Below, piece after piece: positions 15,347 through 23,900 of a stretch of 44,188 nt of DNA. Numbering within the stretch: position 1 is the stretch's first letter; each line of letters begins with the position of its first letter. The DNA is from an uncultured Bacteroidales bacterium (GTDB lineage: Bacteria > Bacteroidota > Bacteroidia > Bacteroidales > UBA932). The notes beneath the pieces are model-generated. The model was not told where the DNA came from. It was given only the letters and a program-made list of their open reading frames with translations, and did no database searches. The stretch spans positions 1 through 44,188 of the forward strand of contig UQWT01000011.1 in the NCBI GenBank assembly GCA_900544815.1. Direction: 5' to 3'. A program made the translations under genes and the position numbers.

Positions 15347-16855
15347 ATGAAGCGTTTATTATTTCTGTCTGTTTTGGGTTTTTTGCTGTTTTGCGGGAAA
15401 CTCTCCGCCCAGACATTTTATCAGCTTAAGTACACAGATTTGGATGGCAATAGTATTACCGGCCTTATGTATTATGTAGACGGGCAGGCGAGTAACCTTA
15501 GACTTAGTTTTCAAGTAGATGGAGACTCATACTATTCATCTCACGATTATCTCACAGAGAAGTCAGATGAGGGCGAGGAGGATTCTTATATGATTATGGC
15601 ATGTGAGGACGATGACACACCTATATTAATCTGGTTATGGGATGAGAGTGAAACGGAGTCTATGCAGTTGGTTCCTTATATCTGTTTTGACGAGGATGAT
15701 GAGCCTGAAGATTGGATAAGGGCCGAATCGTTCTTTGAGGTCCCTTTAAGAGAACTTACGAGGGATTACTTGGAGAACTTTTTTGGGGATGATGACGATG
15801 AACTCTTTGAGGCAATCTGCGCTGCTCATGAGGAGAATATAGAGAGTGAGCGTGAGATAATAAGAGGACTTGGTGATGGCATAGATATTTTTAGAGTGCT
15901 GTATACAGCTGTAACAGAGGCTAAAGGGGTTGAAACAGATATTGATGCTGTTATGGCAGAGACAAGGAATGAACTTTACGGACAAACAGGGCAAAGTATT
16001 GCCGGCAATACTAACAGAAACAATTCTCAAGGTAGCGGCAACAATACTTTGAATACCAATCCAAGTAAAACTAATCTGCAGAACAGCGGTTCTGTCTGTA
16101 ATGTAAACGATAAGCCTGTAATGCATCTCTTCCTTGTTGCAAATACTCAAGTCGCAGATATCGGTCAGGCATGTAAAGTTGACTTTAACAATATTACAAA
16201 TGAGATGAGAGGTGTTGCCCAGTCGTTGGGTATTAGGGTAAAGGAGTATGATGTTACCGGTAACAACTATTCAAAATCTGATTTGGTAAAACAGCTGTCT
16301 GCTTTGAAACCTGCGAAAAACGATATTGTGTTCTTCCTGTACACAGGCCATGGATTCAGATTTGATGACCAAAAAGATGAGTTTCCTATGATGGCGTTTA
16401 CTACCAATGATTACCAGCCTTTGGAGGGCAATTATGTTGCACTTAGTGATGTATATGATGCCATTTGTAAGAAAGGAGCCAGATTGAATATTGTATTAAG
16501 CGACTGCTGTAATTCCAAAATAGGGGAGAGGCGTCCGCTGCAGGGCAATACTTTGTTCAGCCGGGGAAATAACAATTTCTCAAGAAAGCGTTTGGCCGAA
16601 CTTTTCTTTAATGCAAAAGGCTCTATTTTGAGTACAGCAGCTAGTCCCGGTGAGTATTCGTGGTGCGATACCGCAGGCGGAATGTTTACCCTTAGTTTTA
16701 TACAATCCTTGAGAAAGGAGATAAGCGCAATGAACGATTCATCTGTAAGCTGGCAGTCTGTTGTGGATAATACTCTCAAATCTGCACTGTTGAGAAGTTC
16801 GAATAATGCCGAAGCTCAGAATGGCCTTAAAAAGATGCAGGTTGTGAAGTTATAA
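15347..16855 (+). CDS. Secreted caspase-fold (C14/metacaspase-like) cysteine peptidase
   Basis: 502 residues. A signal peptide ends near KLSAQ (about residue 22). Residues 23-220 form an unrecognised acidic N-terminal domain, followed by an Asn/Ser-rich linker (about 220-250). The C-terminal 245 residues are a caspase-like domain: HLFLVANTQVADIG, FFLYTGHGFRF with His335, LNIVLSDCCNS with Asp386-Cys387-Cys388, and LSTAASPGEYSWCD. His335 and Cys387 (or 388) make the expected dyad. It would act outside the inner membrane. Co-transcribed with a membrane thioredoxin (28 bp downstream), which could keep the catalytic Cys reduced; that link is inference. Bacterial caspase homologues vary widely in function, so no substrate is proposed. 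Confidence 0.82.
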   Translation: MKRLLFLSVLGFLLFCGKLSAQTFYQLKYTDLDGNSITGLMYYVDGQASNLRLSFQVDGDSYYSSHDYLTEKSDEGEEDSYMIMACEDDDTPILIWLWDESETESMQLVPYICFDEDDEPEDWIRAESFFEVPLRELTRDYLENFFGDDDDELFEAICAAHEENIESEREIIRGLGDGIDIFRVLYTAVTEAKGVETDIDAVMAETRNELYGQTGQSIAGNTNRNNSQGSGNNTLNTNPSKTNLQNSGSVCNVNDKPVMHLFLVANTQVADIGQACKVDFNNITNEMRGVAQSLGIRVKEYDVTGNNYSKSDLVKQLSALKPAKNDIVFFLYTGHGFRFDDQKDEFPMMAFTTNDYQPLEGNYVALSDVYDAICKKGARLNIVLSDCCNSKIGERRPLQGNTLFSRGNNNFSRKRLAELFFNAKGSILSTAASPGEYSWCDTAGGMFTLSFIQSLRKEISAMNDSSVSWQSVVDNTLKSALLRSSNNAEAQNGLKKMQVVKL

Positions 16856-16883
16856 AGTATAGAAAATTAAAAATTATGATAGT

Positions 16884-17480
16884 ATGAAGAAGGTTCTTAT
16901 ATTTTTAGCAGGCGGTATATGCGCCGTAATATTACTGATTTTGGCTGTGGTTATTGTTTTTGATGACGATGAGTGTTGCGACAATATGGAGCAGACTGAA
17001 AACTATGATGCTTCGCAGACACCGGCATCTGAATTTTATGGCAGCGGTTCAGACAATTCGTCTGCGTCAGATGATACAGACGCGGAGGATGATACCTCAA
17101 GTAACGAAAGTTCAGATAATGCTTCTAATGCTTCAGACGGAAAGGTTATTCATATAACTTCCAAACAGTTCAGGCAGCTTGTTGCAGATTATAAAACAGA
17201 TAAAGGAAGTTACATAGGCAGCAAACCTTGTATTGTGGATTTCTTTGCAGAGTGGTGCGGTCCATGTAAACAACTGTCACCTATTTTGGACAAGATGGCT
17301 GCAAAATATGCAGATAAGATTATAATTTACAAAGTAGACATAGATGAAGAACCTCAGGTTGCTCAGGCATACGGCATTGAAAGTATCCCTACATTGTTCT
17401 TCTGCTCAAACGGATCCATGAATGTGACTGTTGGGGCGCCGTCTCAAAATGAATTGGAAGATATTATAAAATCACTTTAG
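16884..17480 (+). CDS. Membrane-anchored periplasmic thioredoxin
   Basis: 198 residues: a single N-terminal membrane segment (about 4-26), a low-complexity acidic and Ser/Asp/Asn-rich linker (about 27-85), then a complete thioredoxin domain. FFAEWCGPCKQLSPIL carries W124-C125-G126-P127-C128, KVDIDEEPQVAQAYGIESIPTLFF has the cis-Pro, and VGAPSQNELEDII closes the fold. The extra pair Cys-Cys just after the membrane segment (DDDECCDN) is unusual. The WCGPC dipeptide is that of a reductant rather than an oxidase. Its position after a secreted caspase-like peptidase suggests redox service to that partner. Confidence 0.88.
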   Translation: MKKVLIFLAGGICAVILLILAVVIVFDDDECCDNMEQTENYDASQTPASEFYGSGSDNSSASDDTDAEDDTSSNESSDNASNASDGKVIHITSKQFRQLVADYKTDKGSYIGSKPCIVDFFAEWCGPCKQLSPILDKMAAKYADKIIIYKVDIDEEPQVAQAYGIESIPTLFFCSNGSMNVTVGAPSQNELEDIIKSL

Positions 17481-17501
17481 TTAATATTAAATATAATTAT
17501 T

Positions 17502-17972
17502 ATGAAAAAATTATTTCTAATGATGGCTGTTGCCATTATGTCTCTTGGCATGATTTCATGCGCTACTGAGAGCGACAAACAGTGCAAACAGATTGCTGAT
17601 GCTATGTTGGCAGGTAACGTTGATGAGGTTGCAAACCTTACCAATGCACTTTACAATAATCCGTGTGATAGCAAAGCTCGTAATTTTGCAGACCTTTCAA
17701 TAGCTTTTAACTATTTGGCTAACCAAGCTCAGGACAACGTAACTCGTTACGACTACGCACAGAAAGTTGTAGATTGCTACAAGAAAGCTGTTGCTGCAGA
17801 TGAGGGTGTTACTGCTAAATGCTATGAGGTTGCAAAATTGGATATGGCTTCTATAGTTGCTCAGTATGAGCAGATGTTCCCTCAGTTTGAGGCCGCTATT
17901 GCTGCAGAGCAGGCTGCTGCTCAGGCTCAAGAAGAGGCTGCAGAGGGCGAGGAAGAGGTTGTTGAGGAGTAA
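17502..17972 (+). CDS. Small lipoprotein with Ala/Glu-rich tail
   Basis: 156 residues. The signal peptide ends in the lipobox GMISC (Cys20), so it is predicted to be lipid-anchored. The mature part is helical with a TPR-like feel (ADLSIAFNYLANQAQDNVTRYDYAQKV), ending in an Ala/Glu-rich tail (EAAEGEEEVVEE). No family recognised. Last gene of the caspase/thioredoxin operon, 21 bp after the thioredoxin and followed by a strong terminator. Confidence 0.75.
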   Translation: MKKLFLMMAVAIMSLGMISCATESDKQCKQIADAMLAGNVDEVANLTNALYNNPCDSKARNFADLSIAFNYLANQAQDNVTRYDYAQKVVDCYKKAVAADEGVTAKCYEVAKLDMASIVAQYEQMFPQFEAAIAAEQAAAQAQEEAAEGEEEVVEE

Positions 17973-17996
17973 TTGTTATCCTATAACCAATTATAT

Positions 17997-18034
17997 GCGG
18001 GATGGTTGATTTGGTTCAACTGTCCCGTTTTTTT
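17997..18034 (+). terminator. Intrinsic terminator of the four-gene operon
   Basis: CGGGA (17998-18002) pairs with TCCCG and an inner GTTGA pairs with TCAAC across a 2-nt mismatch, followed by a run of seven T residues to 18034. Confidence 0.85.
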
Positions 18035-18080
18035 ACAATGTACAACAAAAAGAGGACAACTCTTCAGCGTCCTCTCTATG

Positions 18081-18154
18081 TGATCCAGGAGGGATTCGAA
18101 CCCCCGACCCACAGATTAGAAATCTGTTGCTCTATCCAACTGAGCTACTGGACC
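18081..18154 (-). tRNA. tRNA-Arg (anticodon TCT)
   Basis: 74 nt cloverleaf on the minus strand: acceptor GGTCCAG / CTGGATC with discriminator A, D arm GCTCAGTTGGATAGAGC, anticodon stem ACAGA / TCTGT around loop TTTCTAA (anticodon TCT, reading AGA), and T arm with GGTTCGAATCC. CCA is not encoded. It reads AGA codons. Confidence 0.95.
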
Positions 18155-18187
18155 GATCCTGCACCCCGTTTTATGGGGAAGCGGATG

Positions 18188-18218
18188 CAAAGGTAGTACT
18201 ATTTTCAAAAAATGCAAA
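18188..18218 (-). promoter_or_regulatory. tRNA-Arg promoter
   Basis: Minus strand TTTG (18218-18215), 19 bp spacer, TACCTTTG (18195-18188): exact Bacteroidota promoter, about 35 bp upstream of the tRNA 5' end. Confidence 0.8.
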
Positions 18219-18643
18219 AAAAAGTTACTTCATACAGAATTATCTTTTCTTCCGGTAAGATCAATTCTATTAATAGGATTATTTTGGTTGAAAGAAAATG
18301 TTATAAAGAAAAAGCAGTTTCAATGAGCTGTTGCTCTTTAGCTGTTATCTTTAAGAGGTTTCTAATTTGTTAAGAGTTTGGTAATATTTTGTTGTTTTTA
18401 TTAGGCGGAAATTATAAATGATTTATATTTGAAACTTTATACGAATAAATGTTTAAGTAAGCGTTAAAAAATAAGTTGGCAAAGATTTAGCAGTATTTTT
18501 GAGAAAAGACATATAGACCGAAAAGACAATTAAAGATTACCAAGTTTTTTTAAGATTACTAAGTCCATCTTTTTATTGTGGAGGGCAAATTGGGGTGGCT
18601 AAAAGGATGGCGGATATTATTTTTTAATTAAATATTTGAAAGT
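18219..18643. other. AT-rich intergenic region before the DUF47 gene
   Basis: No gene seen. Candidate plus-strand -7 boxes are TATATTTG (18424-18431) and TATTTTTG (18494-18501), neither with a well-placed -33. A short direct repeat AAGATTACnAAG occurs twice around 18533-18561. Otherwise nothing recognisable. Confidence 0.5.
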
Positions 18644-19291
18644 ATGAAATTCGGATTTTTCTTGCGCCTTTTGGGGTGCAGAAATAACAAGTTTTACCCT
18701 CTTTTTAGAGAGCAGGCTCAGGATATTCAGAGGGCAGCCTCTCTTTTGGTTGATATTATGCAAGAACCATCTATAGATAAACGTAAGGATCTTGCAAGAG
18801 ATGTTAAGGAGGTGGAGAGTTTGGGAGATAAGGTTGCCTGGCGAATCTTTAACGAGCTTTATGCAACAAGTTTTACACCGTTTGACAGGGTGGATATGCA
18901 GCAACTTACCTCTCGAATGGAGTCTTTCTTGGATATGATAAACGATACGGCGCGTAAGACTGTCATATATCACCCGAGAACCATAGATAAGATATGGTTA
19001 GATATTGCTGAGTCAATTAGGGATGACGCTAAAATTGTTTACGAGATAATCAACGATATAGATTCTATAAGCAAGAATTCAAAGGCCCTTAAACAAAAGT
19101 GTGAGCGAATCAAGGAGATCGAGCATGAGGTTGATGAGCTTTACGAGTATTATATGAGCAATCTTTTTGAAACAGAAAAGGATGGCATAGAACTTACCAA
19201 GTATAAGAATATTGTTCAGAGTTTGGAGGATGCCACGGATAAAGCTCGCGATATATCTGAGTGTATTAAAACTATAATCGTAAAATATTAA
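18644..19291 (+). CDS. DUF47/PhoU-like phosphate-transport accessory protein
   Basis: 215 residues, nearly all helix, matching the DUF47 (YkaA/Pit accessory) family: an N-terminal basic segment FLRLLGCRNNKFYPLF, the E..AD-like helix DVKEVESLGDKVAWRIFNELYATSFTPFDRVD, and C-terminal CERIKEIEHEVDELYEYY and LEDATDKARDISECI. The FTPFDR and E..D..D metal-type helices are characteristic. These genes normally precede a Pit-type phosphate transporter; none is adjacent here, the next gene being convergent. Function inferred from family: modulation of phosphate transport or polyphosphate response. Confidence 0.85.
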   Translation: MKFGFFLRLLGCRNNKFYPLFREQAQDIQRAASLLVDIMQEPSIDKRKDLARDVKEVESLGDKVAWRIFNELYATSFTPFDRVDMQQLTSRMESFLDMINDTARKTVIYHPRTIDKIWLDIAESIRDDAKIVYEIINDIDSISKNSKALKQKCERIKEIEHEVDELYEYYMSNLFETEKDGIELTKYKNIVQSLEDATDKARDISECIKTIIVKY

Positions 19292-19348
19292 TGGATTGAA
19301 TAAAAAGGCAACTACTGTGTATGTATTTGCACTTTTTATTCAATCCAT
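19291..19348. terminator. Perfect 17 bp inverted repeat between convergent genes
   Basis: ATGGATTGAATAAAAAG (19291-19307) and its exact complement (19332-19348) flank a 24-nt loop. The left arm begins at the last base of the DUF47 stop codon. Probably a bidirectional terminator, although it is AT-rich and the loop is long. Confidence 0.6.
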
Positions 19349-19408
19349 TTATGATAGGAGTCGCCTGTTTTCTAATGGCTTAATGGTTTGGATTGCCTTT
19401 TTCCGCTT

Positions 19409-20410
19409 TTAGAACTCAAACTTCTCGCTTACCGGGAACAATCCAAAAATGCCGCCTGTGTGGATAAACAGAATGTTTTTGGCTTTACCTCTTAGGTTAC
19501 CGCCCTCTTTAAGTTCATTCCAGACGCCGTACATTGCTTTTCCTGTGTATACCGGATCTAAAACAACACCCTCTGTGCGTGCAACTGTCTTAATGAACTC
19601 CAACTCCTCCGGTCTGCTCAAGGCATAGCCTATTCCAACATAGCCGTCGTTTATCTCAATCCTGCCGCGCCACTCCTCCATAGGAACAACAGATTTTTTG
19701 TTAGGAAGCAGAGCAAAAGCACCTTTTGAAATATGGTCTGCGATATTTGTAAAGTACTCAACATTATCGCATACCGCCATTCCTATAACTCGTTTACCAA
19801 GCCCGTTGACCATATTTGCCAAATGCAGCCCGGCAACTGTTCCGCCCGAGCCTGTGGCTACAACAACAGTATCAAAGGTAATCCCAAGCTCCTTCTCCTG
19901 TTTAGTAATCTCGTTCATGCAGTTAAAATAACCGAGTGTTCCAATCTCATTCGAAGCCCCCTCGGGAATTACGTATGGTTTGTATCCCTGTGCAGCATAC
20001 TCATCTGCCATCTTTTGCATAATCTCACTTCTGTGGTCTCTGTACTCGTCTCTGGTACAGAATTTTACATCAGCTCCCATTAGAAGATCCAAAAAGTAGT
20101 TGCCACGTACCGGAGGCTGCTCCGAAATTCTTAAAAGTACTGCGCTCTTCATTCCCATTTGAGTAGCAACAGCCACGGTTGCTCTACAATGGTTAGACTG
20201 AATGCCTCCGCAGGTGATTAGCAGATTGCATCCTCTGTTTTGTGCATCTGTGAGCAGATACTCAAGTTTTCTAACCTTGTTGCCGCCAAACTCGCTACCG
20301 GTTTGGTCGTCCCTTTTCAAAAAAATGCGGGCAGTGCCACCTGCCATTGCAGAGAGCTTTTTAAGCTCAACGATCTTGGTTGGCAAGTTTGCCAAAATAG
20401 TTCTCTCCAT
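19409..20410 (-). CDS. D-cysteine desulfhydrase / ACC deaminase family PLP enzyme
   Basis: Fold-type II PLP enzyme. The frame is open back to 20698, but the extra 96 codons come from an IS remnant reading through in frame; the native start is ATG 20410 (MERTILANLPTKIVEL), giving 333 residues, the family length. Motifs: KRDDQTGSEFGGNKVRKLEYLL with the PLP Lys, TCGGIQSNHCRATVAVA, VVATGSGGTVAG binding phosphate, and VLDPVYTGKAMYGV. The QSNH sequence (not the QSNQ I associate with ACC deaminases) favours D-cysteine desulfhydrase, releasing H2S, pyruvate and ammonia. Single gene with its own promoter. Confidence 0.82.
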   Translation of the reverse strand: MERTILANLPTKIVELKKLSAMAGGTARIFLKRDDQTGSEFGGNKVRKLEYLLTDAQNRGCNLLITCGGIQSNHCRATVAVATQMGMKSAVLLRISEQPPVRGNYFLDLLMGADVKFCTRDEYRDHRSEIMQKMADEYAAQGYKPYVIPEGASNEIGTLGYFNCMNEITKQEKELGITFDTVVVATGSGGTVAGLHLANMVNGLGKRVIGMAVCDNVEYFTNIADHISKGAFALLPNKKSVVPMEEWRGRIEINDGYVGIGYALSRPEELEFIKTVARTEGVVLDPVYTGKAMYGVWNELKEGGNLRGKAKNILFIHTGGIFGLFPVSEKFEF

Positions 20411-20486
20411 AGATATATAAATTATAAGTCGTCCAAAATATTGGAAAACAAATTTACGCAATAATTCATCATTTCCAATCTTTGAC
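20394..20486. repeat. Direct repeat copy A (divergent promoter of the PLP enzyme)
   Basis: About 90 bp repeated with a handful of differences at 20786-20883. It includes the first codons of the PLP-enzyme gene and its upstream region. The minus-strand -7 box TAAATTTG (20456-20449) is intact with TTG 19 bp upstream, while the plus-strand box is damaged (AATCTTTG, 20477-20484). Confidence 0.85.
20449..20478 (-). promoter_or_regulatory. Promoter of the D-cysteine desulfhydrase-like gene
   Basis: Minus strand TTG (20478-20476), 19 bp spacer, TAAATTTG (20456-20449). Start site about 30 nt upstream of ATG 20410. Confidence 0.6.
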
Positions 20487-20785
20487 ACTTGGAAAGATAG
20501 GAAAAAGGCAAAAAACGCCGCTCCAGATATTACTATCTTTTTCATTTCTTGCTTAATAACAATCTGAGTATCAGTTCTAATTTTACCTGCCGCTCCGCGC
20601 TCAATAATCTTTTCAGCCCTCTCTATCTGTCTCTCTCTTATATACTTGAGGTATTCTATGTATTTGAATGAGAAGGTTACAATCAGCCTCTGTTCCAACT
20701 CCTCTGCTTCCCTTTCTATATTAGTAATGATGGCGAATACTCCGCTACGTATTTCCTTGCCTCTTCTATAGGATCATCATTGACA
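20487..20785 (-). mobile_element. Transposase remnant (IS1634-like)
   Basis: Between two copies of a promoter repeat, the minus strand encodes RRGKEIRSGVFAIITNIERE and LEQRLIVTFSFKYIEYLKYI then RERQIERAEKIIERG, which resembles the middle of IS1634-type transposases (RLIVTyS.KY..Y...IR..QI.RA.K). It has neither the N-terminal part nor the catalytic end, and no terminal inverted repeats are visible. The frame continues into the neighbouring PLP enzyme, producing an artificial N-terminal extension. Family assignment is from memory of motif pattern. Confidence 0.5.
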
Positions 20786-20883
20786 AAAATAGTTCTCTCC
20801 ATAGATATATAAATCTATAAGTCGTCTAAAATATTGGAAAATAAATTTACGCAAAAATTCATCATTTAGCCGTATCTTTGCAC
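20786..20883. repeat. Direct repeat copy B (divergent promoter of the amidase-like gene)
   Basis: Second copy of the repeat at 20394-20486. It keeps an orphan duplicate of the PLP gene start (ATGGAGAGAACTATTTTTG from 20802 on the minus strand) that runs to a stop. Here the plus-strand -7 box TATCTTTG (20873-20880) is intact, and the minus-strand box has lost its final G (TAAATTTA). Confidence 0.85.
20873..20880 (+). promoter_or_regulatory. -7 element of the amidase-like gene
   Basis: TATCTTTG followed by C, 30 bp upstream of ATG 20910. No clear TTTG at the expected -33 distance. Confidence 0.55.
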
Positions 20884-20909
20884 CCAAAGAATACTATAAA
20901 ACCAATATA

Positions 20910-23900
20910 ATGAAGAAAACTAATACAAAGCTTATAGGCTTAATGTTGGGTATGGCAGTTTCTTTTAATGCCTTTTCGGCAAATATGCTTCCCGACAAGT
21001 ATTCAAAAGTCGCATCAGAAGACTTTGAAAAGATGGCAGAGGCCATAAAAAGTTACCTTAGTCCAACTGCGGCAATAGCGGTTCCAATTACGGTAGATTC
21101 CGTAAAGACAGAAGGAAAAGTTGTGAATGTCTATTTTATAAGAAATCTTGCAGACTATTCGTTCAGGCGGGAGAATCTTGCAGAGATCTACAAAATAGCA
21201 AACGACAATCTTCCGGAGCAATATCGCGGCAAAAAGCTACAGCTTTATACCAACGGTTCAAAGATAGAGGAGTTACAGTCTGCATATTACTCTGTGGCAG
21301 ACTTAAAGGAGAATCCTCTTTTTGGTACAAAAAATCTTAAAAAGGTAAAATCTACAGAACTTAAGAATCTGCAGAAAGGAAGGAAGAATGCAGGGATGAG
21401 AGACAAGGTAAAAAGCCTGGCAGCGGAGGGAAAATTAGTTGAGAATATTTCAAAGCCTTACAAGATAACAGATGGATTGCAAGACAAGCATATAGCAATG
21501 TGGCAGAGCCACGGATGGTACTACGAACAATCTTTGCAGAGATGGGAATGGCAGAGAGCCAGAATTTTCCAGACAGTTGAGGATATATACACACAAAGCT
21601 ATGTAGTGCCTTTCCTTGTTCCAATGTTGGAGAATGCCGGAGCTGTTGTAATGCTCCCAAGGGAGAGGGATTTCAGACCGGAAGAGATAATAGTTGACAA
21701 TGATCCAAATGCTTTTGACAATGCCGGAGAGTTGCAAGGCAGCGGTAGATATTCAGAAACAAACGGCAGACAGAATTGGGCAGACGGCACTTTGGAGGGA
21801 TTTGCAAATGCCAAAGCAACATACTCATACGGAGAGAATCCGTTTAGAATGGGCACATACAGAGTGATTAACGGTGTTAAAAAATCCAAGACAACAAAGG
21901 ATGAGGATTTGAGTACAGCAACGTGGTTGCCAATGACCAAAGATGGCGGAAGCTATGCCGTATATGTTTCATATAAGACACTTCCAAACAGTGCATCGGA
22001 TGTTTATTATACTGTAAAACACGCAGGTGGTGAAACCAAGTTTAAGGTAAACCAAAAGATGGGAGGAGGAACATGGATCTATCTTGGCACATTCAAATTC
22101 TCAAAAGGGAGCAATACAGAGGGTGTTTACCTTTCTAACCTTACCAACTCGTCAAATACTGTAATTACAGCAGATGCAGTTAAGTTTGGCGGAGGAATGG
22201 GCAATATGGCCCGCAAACCTGCAGATGAAGGATATGTTGAGAATGTGAAAAGCTCTGAGACTAAGGAGCAACAGCAAGCAAAGATAGCATACACTGTAGA
22301 GGAGGAGACAAGCGGCTATCCAAGGATAAGAGAGGGGGCAAGATACTGGTTGCAGTGGGCCGGCTTTGCAGATACTGTATATTCATACTCAAAGAATCTT
22401 AACGATTACAATGATGATTATATGAGCCGTGGTAAATGGGTTAATGCAATATCGGGAGGATCATCGAGAAACAGCCGTCATACAGGACTTAATATCCCTG
22501 TAGACCTCTCGTTTGCTTTCCATTCAGATGCAGGAACATTTGATAACGACTCTATTGTGGGAACCCTGTCTATCTATACAAGGTTTTCAAATGACAACGA
22601 TAAGTTCTCTACAGGATTGTCCCGTATGGCAAACAGGGAGTTGGCAGATCTTGTGCAAACGCAGATAGTCAATGATGTTAGAGCGTTGCACGAACCAAAC
22701 TGGAGCCGCAGAGGACTTTGGGACAGATCATACGCAGAATCTAGAATCCCCGAGGTACCATCTATGCTACTGGAACTTCTTTCACATCAGAATCTTGCAG
22801 ATATGCGGTATGGCTTAGATCCCGAGTTCAGATTTACGGTAAGCCGTGCAATCTACAAGGGAATGGTTAAATTCTTCAGTCTGCAGAATAACAGGCAGTA
22901 TACAATCCAGCCGCTTCCTGTAAAGAATTTTGGGGCAGAGTTAAAAGATGGTAAGGTTGTCCTTACATGGTCACCTGTAAACGATCCGTTGGAACCTACA
23001 GCCACACCTAAGAGATATGTAGTTTATACAAGGGTTGCAGATGGCGATTTCGACAATGGTGTTGTAGTAAACGATTCAACCTATACAACTGCAATAGAGA
23101 CAGGTGTTGTTACAAGCTATAAGGTGGTTGCAGTTAATGATGGTGGTGCAAGTTTCCCAAGTGAGATCCTCTCTGTTGGAAAAGCAACGGCACCAAAGGG
23201 TATAGTATTGATTATAAACGGTTTTGATAGAGTATCTGCACCTGCATCATTCAAATCAGATGATGAAACGGTTGCCGGGTTCAACAACATGTTGGATGCC
23301 GGAGTGCCTTATCATAACGACTACTCCTTCATTGGGGCTCAGCATGAGTTCCGAAGGGAGATACCTTGGATGGACGACGATGCTCCAGGTTTTGGTGCTT
23401 CATTTGCAAACTATGAGGATAAGGTGATTGCCGGCAACAGTTTTGATTATCCTGCAGTTCACGGTGCAGCTCTGCTTGCAATGGGATACGATTTTGTATC
23501 TGCATCTGCCGGTTCTGTTATGGCGAGGAAAACATCATTGAACAATTACAGGTATGTCGATTTTATAATGGGCAAGCAGGCAAAAACCAAAATGGGGCGT
23601 GGTACAATGCCGGCCAAATATGCAGTGTTCCCTATAGCTTTGCAAAATGCAATAACAGACTACCTTAACAATGTAAAGAATGGTTCTGTCATAATATCGG
23701 GAGCAAATGTTGGCAGAGATCTCTTTGACAATGTAGATGTAACAGAGCAAGATAAGAAATTTGCAACAGATGTTCTCAAATACAGATTTATGACACATTA
23801 TGCATCTACAGACGGAAAGGTTAAGAGTGTTGCCAACCCGTATGGATTTACAGGCAAATATAACTTTGAGACAGCGATGAATCCTGTAAAATATGCGGTA

